A stretch of DNA of 12,520 nucleotides, from NCBI GenBank assembly GCA_963976885.1, contig CAXBNM010000124.1, positions 1 through 12,520 on the forward strand. Reading direction: 5' to 3'. The notes under the pieces were generated by a model. That model saw only the letters and a program-made list of their open reading frames with translations, ran no database searches and was not told the origin of the DNA. The DNA is from JAUIAI01 sp963976885 (GTDB taxonomy: Bacteria > Pseudomonadota > Gammaproteobacteria > Burkholderiales > Burkholderiaceae_E). Of this stretch, positions 5,623 to 12,520 are shown in pieces; the stretch's first letter is position 1, and each line of letters begins with the position of its first letter. A program made the position numbers and the translations under genes.

Positions 5623-6947
5623 AAAAGAGTGAATCCGTTATCTGGCTACCGCCACGCTCGGTCGGTGAGCGAAGCTTTGCTTCCGAACCGTCGCTGGTGG
5701 CGCTGGTACATGACGCCGATGGCCCGCGCTACACGCGCCTGAGTCTCGATGCGTTGCCGTCCGTACGCCAGGCAACGCTGGTGTTCGACGCCCGCGACGT
5801 GACCCTGATCCATATCAAGCTGCCGCCCCTGTCGGGCGCGCGTTTGCGGCAGGCCTTGCCCAATGCCGTCGAAGATCGTCTGCTGCAAGATCCGCAGAGC
5901 TGTTTGTTTGCGCTTGGTCCCAAAGTGAACCCCGACGGGGCTTCGCTGGTCGCCGTCACCGATCGCGCCTGGCTCGATTTCGTGGTCGGCGCGTTCGAGC
6001 GGCGCGGTATTCGCGTGATGCGGGCCATTCCCGCGCAGTTTGCGGCGCCGTTTGATATCGATACCGCTTCGGTGGTCTGTGTACACAATGGCCTGGCCTT
6101 GCGCACGGCTGAATATGATGGCTTGGGCTGGACCGCCGGCGAGCAGAGCGATCACCGTACCGAATCCCTGGGCAGTGCTCTGGCCACGGTGCTGATACCG
6201 CCCGAAGAAATGGCTGAGGCGGCGTCAGCCGATCCGCAAGCCGATCCGCAAGCCGAGCCGGAACCCGTTCTGGAGGCTGTTCACGGCCGTCCGGCAGGTC
6301 TGCCCGCTCGTCGCCTGGTCGCCCATATCGAAGACGATAGCTGGACCGACGCGGTGGCGGCGGTCGCCGAGCGCATGCATCTGCCGGTCAGTTTTGAACC
6401 GCTGCCGATTCCGGGGCCTGTCAGTATTGATTTGCTGGCCGGGCGCGGCGGCAGCACGCTGGGTCGACGGGTCGCCGATGTCGACTGGCGCGCCTGGCGG
6501 CTGCCGGCGGCGCTGGCACTGGGATGCCTGGCCTTGTTTCTGCTTGGCTTGAATCTGCACTGGGGCAAGCTCGCCACCGAGAAGGCCAGTCTGCGCGCCG
6601 AAATGGTTCAGCGCTTTCGGGAAACCTTTCCTCAGGCTACCGTGGTGGTCGATCCGGTTCTGCAAATGGAGCGAGAAGTGGCACGCATGCGGGCCGGTGT
6701 CGGCCAGACCGGACCGGACGATTTCATGCCCCTGATGACCCGCTTTGCCCAGGCTCTGGGCGCGCAGGCCAACGATGCGCTGACCTCGCTTGAATATCGC
6801 GACGGGCGGCTGATCGTTAACTTTCAGCCGGCGCTGGTGGCGGCGCGGTCGGTACGCGAAAAGCTCGAACTGGCGTGCAAGCAGCTTGGTCTGGAGCTGA
6901 CCTTCGAACCGGGCCGTGATTCGGTGGCCTTTGTAGGGCTGCTATGA
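5604..6947 (+). CDS. gspL: T2SS inner-membrane platform protein GspL
   Basis: Bitopic inner-membrane protein. Its cytoplasmic actin-like domain recruits the ATPase GspE and its periplasmic domain pairs with GspM. It has 447 residues. The cytoplasmic region spans about 1-295, with IKLPPLSGARLRQALPNAVE (71-90) and a conserved SIDLLAGR (274-281). One membrane segment lies at about 301-318 (PAALALGCLALFLLGLNL), followed by a helix and a ferredoxin-like periplasmic domain to the C-terminus. An acidic, repeat-bearing linker (about 202-222) interrupts the cytoplasmic part. The start is TTG 5604: an in-frame TGA at 5595 blocks anything earlier, and no ATG or GTG occurs near the start of the domain. 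It overlaps gspK by 19 nt. The gene ends in an ATGA overlap with gspM. Confidence 0.92.
   Translation: MAAKTIKKSESVIWLPPRSVGERSFASEPSLVALVHDADGPRYTRLSLDALPSVRQATLVFDARDVTLIHIKLPPLSGARLRQALPNAVEDRLLQDPQSCLFALGPKVNPDGASLVAVTDRAWLDFVVGAFERRGIRVMRAIPAQFAAPFDIDTASVVCVHNGLALRTAEYDGLGWTAGEQSDHRTESLGSALATVLIPPEEMAEAASADPQADPQAEPEPVLEAVHGRPAGLPARRLVAHIEDDSWTDAVAAVAERMHLPVSFEPLPIPGPVSIDLLAGRGGSTLGRRVADVDWRAWRLPAALALGCLALFLLGLNLHWGKLATEKASLRAEMVQRFRETFPQATVVVDPVLQMEREVARMRAGVGQTGPDDFMPLMTRFAQALGAQANDALTSLEYRDGRLIVNFQPALVAARSVREKLELACKQLGLELTFEPGRDSVAFVGLL
6228..6251 (+). repeat. Tandem 12-bp duplication in gspL linker
   Basis: The 12-mer GCCGATCCGCAA occurs twice head to tail (6228-6239 and 6240-6251), followed by a degenerate third unit (GCCGAGCCGG). 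It encodes ADPQADPQAEPEP in the flexible acidic linker of GspL. The in-frame unit looks like replication slippage in a tolerant region. Confidence 0.85.
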
Positions 6948-7453
6948 AAAGTCCCGCCTTTCTCGAAACCATTCTTACCCGCTGGCAGGCGCTCAATGCG
7001 CGTGAGCGCCGTCTGGTGACCTGGGGTCTGCTTATTGTCGGCCTGGCCCTGACGTATTTCGTGTTCTTCGAACCTGCCTGGCAGGGGCGTGAGCGCTTGC
7101 GCCGCGAGTTGCCGGAGTTGCGTCAACAAGTCGCACGGCTGGAGTCCTTGTCGGTCGAGGCGCAGTCGCTGTCCAAGGTGCGCACCGCTTCGAAAGCGCA
7201 GGCCGTCGTGCGCAGCGAATTGCAGCAATCGCTGACCGCCGCCAATCTGGGTAATCAAGCCACCGTCGATGCGGGTAATGACATCATCAAGGTCAAGCTC
7301 GATCAGGTCTCCATGGACAGCATGCTGACCTGGCTTTATGGCGCTTCGCGCGATCTTCGACTGCGTGTTGTCGATGTGAAAATCGTGCGCGATGTCGCCC
7401 GTGGCCTGGTGGTCGCCAATCTTGCACTCGAGCGACCAGGAGCCCAGGAATGA
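6944..7453 (+). CDS. gspM: T2SS inner-membrane platform protein GspM
   Basis: Bitopic inner-membrane protein that partners GspL in the assembly platform. It has 169 residues, normal for GspM. Layout: a short cytoplasmic N-terminus with the characteristic WQALNARERRLV (14-25) and a membrane helix at about 26-42 (TWGLLIVGLALTYFVFF). A periplasmic coiled-coil-like helix rich in Arg, Glu, Leu and Gln follows (about 47-80), then a ferredoxin-like domain ending VVDVKIVRDVARGLVVANLAL. The ATG overlaps the gspL stop (ATGA). AGGG at 6935-6938 lies 5 nt upstream. Confidence 0.94.
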   Translation: MKSPAFLETILTRWQALNARERRLVTWGLLIVGLALTYFVFFEPAWQGRERLRRELPELRQQVARLESLSVEAQSLSKVRTASKAQAVVRSELQQSLTAANLGNQATVDAGNDIIKVKLDQVSMDSMLTWLYGASRDLRLRVVDVKIVRDVARGLVVANLALERPGAQE

Positions 7454-8223
7454 AGAAAACGCTCCTCGTCATCGTGGCCGCGCTGGTCGGTGTGCTGATC
7501 GCGCTGGTCGGCTTTGCCCCGGCGACACTGGCCGATTGGGGTCTGCAAAAAGCTACCGCTGGCCGAATGGGTCTGGCCGAAACCGAAGGAACGGTCTGGT
7601 CCGGCTCCGGGCGTCTCGTGCTTATCGATATCAATGACCGTACCGAAGGCTTGCGGACGGTGGCCGGTGTTGCGGTACCTGGCCGTCTGAACTGGACAAT
7701 CAACAAGTTGCCCTTGTTTCTGGGCATTGTTGATGCCGATGTTCAACTCGATGGCATGTCCGACCAGATAAAGCTCAGTGGTGATGTCAACGAGATGCGC
7801 ATCAGCCCCGGACAGGTGTCGTTACCTTCCGTCGATCTCGGTCGTCTGGGCTCACCCTGGAATACAATCAAACCGGCTGGAGCCTTGGCGTTGCGCTGGG
7901 AGGGTCTGGTGTTGCGCGAAGGGTCTTTTCAGGGCCGGGCTGACATCGAACTGCGTAACATGGCCTCGGCGCTTACCCCGGTCAATCCGCTGGGCAGTTA
8001 CCGAATTGGCGTGGTCGGCGAAGGGGCGGCCGCCAAACTTGATATCACAACGATCAGTGGTCCGCTGCTTCTCGATGGCAACGGCACCTGGTCGGCACGG
8101 CGCGGTGTCAACTTCACCGCGTATGCCCGAGCTGAAGAGCAAGAGCGGACACGCCTTCAAACACTTCTCGGCCTGATTGGTCGACGCCAGGGCGACAAGA
8201 CCCTGATCAAGATCGGAGCCTGA
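7450..8223 (+). CDS. gspN: T2SS protein GspN
   Basis: GspN is an accessory T2SS component found in only some systems; its exact role is not settled. It has 257 residues: an N-terminal membrane anchor at about 4-22 (TLLVIVAALVGVLIALVGFAP) and a beta-rich periplasmic domain with AETEGTVWSGSGRL (43-56). Later segments include WEGLVLREG and the family-like GPLLLDGNGTWSARRGVNFTAYA. The ATG overlaps the gspM stop (ATGA), and AGGAG at 7438-7442 lies 7 nt upstream. gspD follows 2 nt after the stop. In systems of this gene order, GspN-type proteins sit with the secretin gene, as here. Confidence 0.9.
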   Translation: MKKTLLVIVAALVGVLIALVGFAPATLADWGLQKATAGRMGLAETEGTVWSGSGRLVLIDINDRTEGLRTVAGVAVPGRLNWTINKLPLFLGIVDADVQLDGMSDQIKLSGDVNEMRISPGQVSLPSVDLGRLGSPWNTIKPAGALALRWEGLVLREGSFQGRADIELRNMASALTPVNPLGSYRIGVVGEGAAAKLDITTISGPLLLDGNGTWSARRGVNFTAYARAEEQERTRLQTLLGLIGRRQGDKTLIKIGA

Positions 8224-8225
8224 GC

Positions 8226-9941
8226 TTGAATAATTCTCCACCAGACGCGATGCCTGCAAAATTACCTCTCTCCGGAGTTGCCAGTCCGGTAGCCCACCGT
8301 CGCTCCGCGCTGCCTCGCTGGCGGCTCGCATTGCACAGCCTCGTCAGTGTGACGCTGGTGGTGATGCTGGGTCTGCCTGCCGCACCCGCACCGGCACAGA
8401 GTACCGATCCGGTCACGCTGAATTTCAAAGACGCCGATATCGATACCGTGGTGGGCGCGTTCGGCTTTTTGCTTGATCGCACCTTCATTATCGATCCGCG
8501 CGTTCGCGGCAAAATCACCGTTGAAACGCCGAATCCGGTTTCCCGGACCGAAGCCTATGGTTTGTTGTTGTCGGCGCTGCGTTTGCAGGGCTTTACGATC
8601 GTGTCGTCCGGACGGTTGGCCAAAGTGGTGCCGGAGGCCGACGCCAAGTTGCAGTCCGGCCCGGTGACGGCCGGTCGCAAAGCGCCTGACGGTGGCGATG
8701 TCATCGTTACCCAGGTGTTTCGCCTGAATTACGAATCGGCAACCAATCTGGTGCCGGTGTTGCGCCCGCTGATTGCGCCCAACAACACGATCAGTGCCTA
8801 TCCCAACAACAACTCGCTGGTCATCACCGACTACGCGAACAACTTGCAGCGTATCGCCCGCATCATCTCGTCACTGGATAACCCGGGTGGCCAGCAGGTT
8901 GAAGTTCTGAAGGTCAATCACGGTATTGCCAGCGATCTGGCGGTCATGATGAACAATCTGCTCGACGACACCCAGCGAGCCGGGCAGGGTGCGCAGGTTG
9001 ACGCCGGTCAGCGCATCATGGTGGTTGCCGAGCCGAACTCCAATACCATCATGGTGCGGGCCTCCAGCCCGGCCAAGATTGTGCTGGCGCGCGAGTTGCT
9101 CAAGCAACTGGACAAGCCACAGCAAAACCCCGGCAACATTCATGTGGTGTATTTGCGCAATGCTGAAGCAGTGCGGCTTGCCGAAACCTTGCAGGCCTCG
9201 CTGGGCGGCACGGCGGGCGGCGGCACCAGTGCTGCGTCCTTGCAGAACCGCACCCAGCGCGCGACCAGTGTGTTGAGTGGCGCGGCCAGCAACGGTCGCA
9301 GCAGCCAGTTCGGTGGCGCCTCCGATAGTCAGCAAAGGCTGAGCAGCAGTCAGGACAGCAGCAGCTCCTCACCGGTCACGATTGATACCGGCAATGCGAT
9401 CATCGCTGCCGATCCGACCACCAACTCGCTGATCATCACCGCCCCTGATGCGGTGTATCGCAATCTGCGGGCGGTCATCGACAAGCTCGATACGCGCCGT
9501 GCTCAGGTCTATATCGAATCGCTGATCGTTGAGGTCAATGTTGAACGCGCCGCCGAACTCGGTATTCAGTGGCAGTTTCTTGACGTCGGTGAAGGCGGCA
9601 GTCGAATCATTGGCGGCACCAACTTCACCAACCTCGACGGCGGCGGCAGTATCCTGAGCGCGTCGCAAAATATCGCCACCGCTGGCGGTGGTCTCAACTT
9701 TGGCGTCACCCGAGGCATGACCACGATTCCCGGCGTCGGTTGGCGCGCGCCCTTGAAACCCGTGCCGACGCAAACATTCTGGCCACGCCGAACCTGCTCA
9801 CGATGGATAACGAAGAGGCCCGCATCATCATCGGCCAGAACGTACCTTTCGTCACGGGGCAGTACTCGACCACCAGCACCGCCAGCGCTTCGGTCAATCC
9901 GTTTCAGACCATCGAACGTAAAGACGTCGGTACCACGCTGA
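8226..9941 (+). CDS. gspD: T2SS secretin GspD, N-terminal part (frameshifted)
   Basis: First part of the outer-membrane secretin channel, real sequence to about residue 505 (base 9740). A long basic N-region precedes the hydrophobic core LVSVTLVVMLGL, with likely signal peptidase cleavage near APAQ|S (58/59). Periplasmic domains follow: N0 (about 61-130, VTLNFKDADIDTVV), N1 (about 160-220), N2 (about 222-298) and N3 (about 302-425). N3 is split by a Gly/Ser/Gln-rich insertion at about 327-383. The secretin domain begins YIESLIVEVNVERAAELGIQW (429-449). After GMTTIPGVG the frame reads non-homologous residues and stops at 9939-9941; the correct continuation is one frame back. TTG 8226 is chosen because GGAG at 8215-8218 lies 7 nt upstream; ATG 8250 is the alternative. 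As given, this half alone could not form a channel. Confidence 0.93.
   Translation: MNNSPPDAMPAKLPLSGVASPVAHRRSALPRWRLALHSLVSVTLVVMLGLPAAPAPAQSTDPVTLNFKDADIDTVVGAFGFLLDRTFIIDPRVRGKITVETPNPVSRTEAYGLLLSALRLQGFTIVSSGRLAKVVPEADAKLQSGPVTAGRKAPDGGDVIVTQVFRLNYESATNLVPVLRPLIAPNNTISAYPNNNSLVITDYANNLQRIARIISSLDNPGGQQVEVLKVNHGIASDLAVMMNNLLDDTQRAGQGAQVDAGQRIMVVAEPNSNTIMVRASSPAKIVLARELLKQLDKPQQNPGNIHVVYLRNAEAVRLAETLQASLGGTAGGGTSAASLQNRTQRATSVLSGAASNGRSSQFGGASDSQQRLSSSQDSSSSSPVTIDTGNAIIAADPTTNSLIITAPDAVYRNLRAVIDKLDTRRAQVYIESLIVEVNVERAAELGIQWQFLDVGEGGSRIIGGTNFTNLDGGGSILSASQNIATAGGGLNFGVTRGMTTIPGVGWRAPLKPVPTQTFWPRRTCSRWITKRPASSSARTYLSSRGSTRPPAPPALRSIRFRPSNVKTSVPR
9737..9742 (+). other. Frameshift junction inside gspD
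   Basis: Homology leaves the first frame at codon GGT 9738-9740 (GMTTIPGVG) and resumes at TTG 9740-9742 (LARALETRADANILATPNLL). One extra T in the GGTTGG context gives GGT TTG GCG, so a single lost T in a T-run explains the split. Family members often carry a few residues between the PGVG and LARALE motifs, so a larger deletion of 3n+1 bases is also possible. There is no slippery heptamer here to support programmed frameshifting. Confidence 0.88.
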
Positions 9942-10924
9942 GCGTCAAGCCGCAGGTGTCTGAATCGGGAACGGTCAAGCTGCAGATCTTCCAGGAAGTG
10001 TCCAGCGTGGTGGCCTCGGCCGTTGCCTCCGACATCATTACCAACCGGCGTGCCATTGAAACCAATGTGCTGGTCGACGATGGTCAGATCGTGGTGCTGG
10101 GGGGCCTGATCGAAGAGCGGGTCGAAGGCGGCGAGAACAAGATTCCGTTGCTGGGCGATATCCCGGTGCTCGGTCAGTTGTTCCGTTACGACTCGCGCAA
10201 ACGGACCAAAACCAATCTGTTGGTCTTTCTGCGCCCGGTGGTCTTGCGGGATGCGCGGGCCTCGTATGGCGTGACCGCTTCGCGGTATGAATTCATGCGC
10301 AATCTGCGCGACGAAGGCGCGCTGCGCAAGAGCTGGGCATTGCCCGACTTTACGCCCGGCTCGATGGCGCCGATGCCGCCGCCGCTGCCCGAAGGCAAAA
10401 CGGTGCCGGTCGAGAAAGGTCCGGCCGATGGCACGCAGGCCGCCGGCGAGCCCGAGTTCACACTGCCGCCCGGTTACCGGCAGGCACCCGGCAGTCTGGC
10501 GCCAGACGTTGAACGCTATATCGGTCAGCGCGGCGGGCCGGCTGCACTGGATGATCAGCGCAACCGCGCAATCGACCTGACGCAACCAGTGCCGGTCATT
10601 CCCGGTCAGAACGCCCCGGTACCCGGTCCGATACCTGACTCAGGCGCGGCGCCGGACACCGATGCGCCGATTGCGCTGGCCCCTCCGGTCGGGCGCGAGG
10701 TGCGAATCACCTTGCCGCCGCGTGCCACGGTAGCCACGGTGCAGGCACCGTCGGTCCGTCAGAAGCGGCCGCAAGCGACACAAGCGGCGCGGACGAGCCA
10801 GACCGCACCGGTTCGACTGGCAGCGCCAGCCCCCGTGGCACCGTTTGTTGAAGAAGGATTGCCCGCTTCGTTGGCGGCTCCGCTGCCCGTACCGTTGGCC
10901 TCGGATGATGCCTATCTGAACTGA
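9740..10924 (+). CDS. gspD: T2SS secretin GspD, C-terminal part (frameshifted)
   Basis: Remainder of the secretin, continuing the frame broken at 9740; probably not translated by itself. It contains the hallmark membrane beta-barrel and gate motifs: NILATPNLLTMDNEEARIII, GQNVPFVTGQYSTT, DVGTTLSVKPQV, VLDDG-like NVLVDDGQIVVLGGLI and KIPLLGDIPVLGQLFRY. KTNLLVFLRPVVLRD follows. Secretin homology ends near base 10330. About 197 further residues are a low-complexity tail rich in Pro and Ala, with few hydrophobic stretches and an acidic end (ASDDAYLN). GspD normally ends in a short S-domain that binds a pilotin; I cannot identify one here. With the frame restored the protein would be about 900 residues, against a usual 650-750. 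Confidence 0.92.
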   Translation: MARALETRADANILATPNLLTMDNEEARIIIGQNVPFVTGQYSTTSTASASVNPFQTIERKDVGTTLSVKPQVSESGTVKLQIFQEVSSVVASAVASDIITNRRAIETNVLVDDGQIVVLGGLIEERVEGGENKIPLLGDIPVLGQLFRYDSRKRTKTNLLVFLRPVVLRDARASYGVTASRYEFMRNLRDEGALRKSWALPDFTPGSMAPMPPPLPEGKTVPVEKGPADGTQAAGEPEFTLPPGYRQAPGSLAPDVERYIGQRGGPAALDDQRNRAIDLTQPVPVIPGQNAPVPGPIPDSGAAPDTDAPIALAPPVGREVRITLPPRATVATVQAPSVRQKRPQATQAARTSQTAPVRLAAPAPVAPFVEEGLPASLAAPLPVPLASDDAYLN

Positions 10925-10984
10925 GTCAACGGTCCGACCAACGTGTCTTTTCGCTGTTGCTCAGGCAGTGCACAATGGATGGTT

Positions 10985-11010
10985 GAGATTGCGCAACGAT
11001 GCGCAATCTC
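10985..11010 (+). promoter_or_regulatory. Perfect 11-bp hairpin upstream of gspE
   Basis: GAGATTGCGCA (10985-10995) pairs with TGCGCAATCTC (11000-11010) across an ACGA loop. It lies in the 136-nt gspD-gspE gap, the longest within the plus-strand operon, and ends 50 nt before the gspE ATG. No T-run follows, so it does not look like an intrinsic terminator. It could be an mRNA processing or stability element, or as DNA a dyad operator. No good sigma-70 promoter is visible beside it. Confidence 0.6.
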
Positions 11011-11060
11011 GCCATCTGCAAGTCGGCTTCAATACAGGTAACTCACAGGCCATAGCCCCC

Positions 11061-12500
11061 ATGTCCACCATCAGTCCTTCCCGTTATGTACCGTATGGCT
11101 TCGCCCGCACCCATCAGGTGTTGGTCGCCGGCGCGACCAACGATGCGGTCGAGGTCTGGATCGGCGAGGCAACGCCGTCGGCGGCCCTGGCCGAACTGTC
11201 TCGCACCCTGCCGTTGCGTCTGATCACGGTCCGCAAGGACGACGCCGAATTGCGCGCCGCCATCTCGCGCGCTTATTCGTCGCAAGAGGGCTCGGCCGCC
11301 GCGGTTGCCGATGAAGTCGCCAGCGACCTTGATCTGTCGCGGCTGATGCAGGACATCCCGCGCATCGAAGATCTGCTCGAAACCGAAGACGACGCGCCGA
11401 TCATCCGGATGATCAACGCGTTGCTGACCCAGGCAAGTCGGGACGGCGCCTCCGATATTCATATCGAACCGTTCGAGGGTTACTCGCTGGTGCGGTTTCG
11501 GGTCGATGGCACCTTGCGCGATGTGGTCAGGCCGCGGCGCGAGATTCATGCCGCACTCATTTCCCGTATCAAGATCATGGCGCAGCTCGATATCGCCGAG
11601 AAGCGTCTGCCGCAAGATGGCCGGATCACGTTGCGCATCGGCGGCCGGCCTGTGGATGTGCGTGTTTCGACCTTGCCGACGGGCCATGGTGAACGCGCGG
11701 TGCTGCGCCTGCTCGACAAGGAAGCAGGGCGCCTCGACCTGGGCCGACTCGGCATGAGTGAGCGTCACCAGGTGCAGTTCAACAAACTCGTTCACGAGCC
11801 GCATGGCATTGTGCTCGTGACCGGGCCGACTGGCTCCGGTAAATCAACCACGTTGTACGCGGCGCTCGGTCAGCTCGATGTGAACATGACCAATATTCTG
11901 ACCGTTGAAGATCCGGTCGAATACGATCTGGACGGCGTCGGCCAGACCCAGGTCAATGCGCGTATCGACATGACGTTTGCCAAGGCCTTGCGCTCCATCT
12001 TGCGCCAGGATCCAGACGTCATCATGATCGGCGAAATTCGCGATCTTGAAACGGCCCAGATTGCGGTGCAATCGTCGCTTACCGGTCACCTGGTGCTGGC
12101 CACCTTGCACACCAACGATTCGGCCTCGGCCGTGACCCGACTGATCGATATGGGCGTCGAGCCCTTCCTGTTGTCCAGCTCCTTGCTCGGCGTGCTGGCG
12201 CAGCGCCTGGTGCGCAAATTGTGCGAGCAATGCAAAGAACCCGATCCGGTCGCCGGCGGCTGGCGGGCGGTGGGTTGCATGGCTTGCGGCAAGACCGGCT
12301 TTCAGGGCCGCACCGGCGTGCATGAATTGCTGCTTGTCGATGACCCGATTCGTTCCCTGATCCACCGGCAGGAGTCGGAAGCGGAAATTCGCAAATTGGC
12401 GCGCCAGAATGGGCTGCAAACCATGCGCGAAGATGGTCAGCGGTGGGTCGAAGCTGGCGTGACGTCCCTGGATGAAGTCATCCGGGTCACCCGCGACTGA
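11061..12500 (+). CDS. gspE: T2SS ATPase GspE
   Basis: Hexameric cytoplasmic ATPase of the PilT/VirB11 superfamily that drives pseudopilus assembly through GspL. It has 479 residues. The N-terminal domain includes YVPYGFARTHQVLV (9-22) and the start of the conserved region SDIHIEPFEGYSLVRFRVDG (131-150). The Walker A is GPTGSGKST (255-263), followed by TVEDPVEY, the Walker B region DPDVIMIGEIRD (317-328) and the His box TGHLVLATLHTND (341-353). A tetracysteine zinc site uses Cys388, Cys391, Cys406 and Cys409, with only 14 residues between the pairs. ATG 11061 starts at the family N-terminus. An in-frame GTG at 10968 would add 31 unrelated residues running through the hairpin. The Shine-Dalgarno is weak. 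An ATG at 12517, 17 nt after the stop, could begin gspF. Confidence 0.96.
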   Translation: MSTISPSRYVPYGFARTHQVLVAGATNDAVEVWIGEATPSAALAELSRTLPLRLITVRKDDAELRAAISRAYSSQEGSAAAVADEVASDLDLSRLMQDIPRIEDLLETEDDAPIIRMINALLTQASRDGASDIHIEPFEGYSLVRFRVDGTLRDVVRPRREIHAALISRIKIMAQLDIAEKRLPQDGRITLRIGGRPVDVRVSTLPTGHGERAVLRLLDKEAGRLDLGRLGMSERHQVQFNKLVHEPHGIVLVTGPTGSGKSTTLYAALGQLDVNMTNILTVEDPVEYDLDGVGQTQVNARIDMTFAKALRSILRQDPDVIMIGEIRDLETAQIAVQSSLTGHLVLATLHTNDSASAVTRLIDMGVEPFLLSSSLLGVLAQRLVRKLCEQCKEPDPVAGGWRAVGCMACGKTGFQGRTGVHELLLVDDPIRSLIHRQESEAEIRKLARQNGLQTMREDGQRWVEAGVTSLDEVIRVTRD

Positions 12501-12520
12501 TCGGCAGGCCTGACTTATGC

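Noticed and set aside
9740..9765. Programmed -1 ribosomal frameshifting to make full-length GspD
   Set aside because: No X-XXY-YYZ slippery heptamer fits the junction. The tRNAs for GGT or TGG cannot re-pair one base back, and secretins are not known to need recoding. A lost base or small deletion is simpler.
10980..10995. Sigma-54 promoter before gspE (GG-N10-GC)
   Set aside because: GG and GC have the right spacing, but the rest of the TGGCAC/TTGCA consensus is absent or misplaced, and the bases lie in the hairpin arm.
10968..11060. N-terminal extension of GspE from GTG 10968
   Set aside because: It would add 31 residues unlike any GspE N-terminus, encoded through the hairpin, with no ribosome site. 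The family N-terminus begins at ATG 11061.
12517..12520. Start of gspF at the window edge
   Set aside because: An ATG follows gspE by 17 nt and gspF is expected there, but four bases cannot support a gene call.

Overview
The window is a chromosomal segment of a GC-rich Gram-negative bacterium. It carries almost all of a type II secretion system (T2SS) locus, next to the folate genes thyA and folA. Gene order (gspG-H-I-J-K-L-M-N-D-E, probably followed by gspF), the presence of a gspN gene, and gspC lying apart and divergent suggest a gammaproteobacterium of the Xanthomonadales/Nevskiales type. That placement is an inference from organisation, not a phylogenetic result.

Layout. Bases 2-100 hold the last 33 codons of an unrecognised plus-strand gene, convergent with folA. 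Bases 116-2258 (minus strand) hold gspC, thyA and folA in that transcriptional order, closely spaced and possibly one transcript. Bases 2259-2597 are a divergent intergenic region that must hold the promoters for both directions. I see no convincing sigma-70 promoter there, only two short inverted repeats. Bases 2598-12500 (plus strand) are a tightly packed T2SS operon. It has the major pseudopilin gspG, minor pseudopilins gspH, gspI, gspJ and gspK, inner-membrane platform genes gspL and gspM, gspN, the outer-membrane secretin gspD and the ATPase gspE. Most junctions overlap (ATGA or TGATG) or are separated by 2 nt. The exceptions are gspG/gspH and gspD/gspE, and both contain strong potential RNA hairpins.

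How it works together. GspE hydrolyses ATP in the cytoplasm. GspL and GspM couple it to assembly of a pseudopilus of GspG tipped by GspH-I-J-K, which pushes folded periplasmic exoproteins through the GspD channel. GspC links the inner-membrane platform to GspD.

The most notable points are these. gspD is split by a frameshift exactly at a conserved secretin segment, and restoring one T (or a 3n+1 deletion) would repair it. Tandem hairpins lie between gspG and gspH. A perfect 11-bp hairpin precedes gspE. GspC lacks a PDZ domain and ends in a proline-rich tail. GspD carries an extra Pro/Ala-rich tail of about 197 residues. GspE has an unusually short zinc loop. DHFR has Val and Glu at positions linked to trimethoprim susceptibility. 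I found no tRNA, rRNA, insertion sequence, CRISPR or phage element, and no clearly new system beyond these variations.
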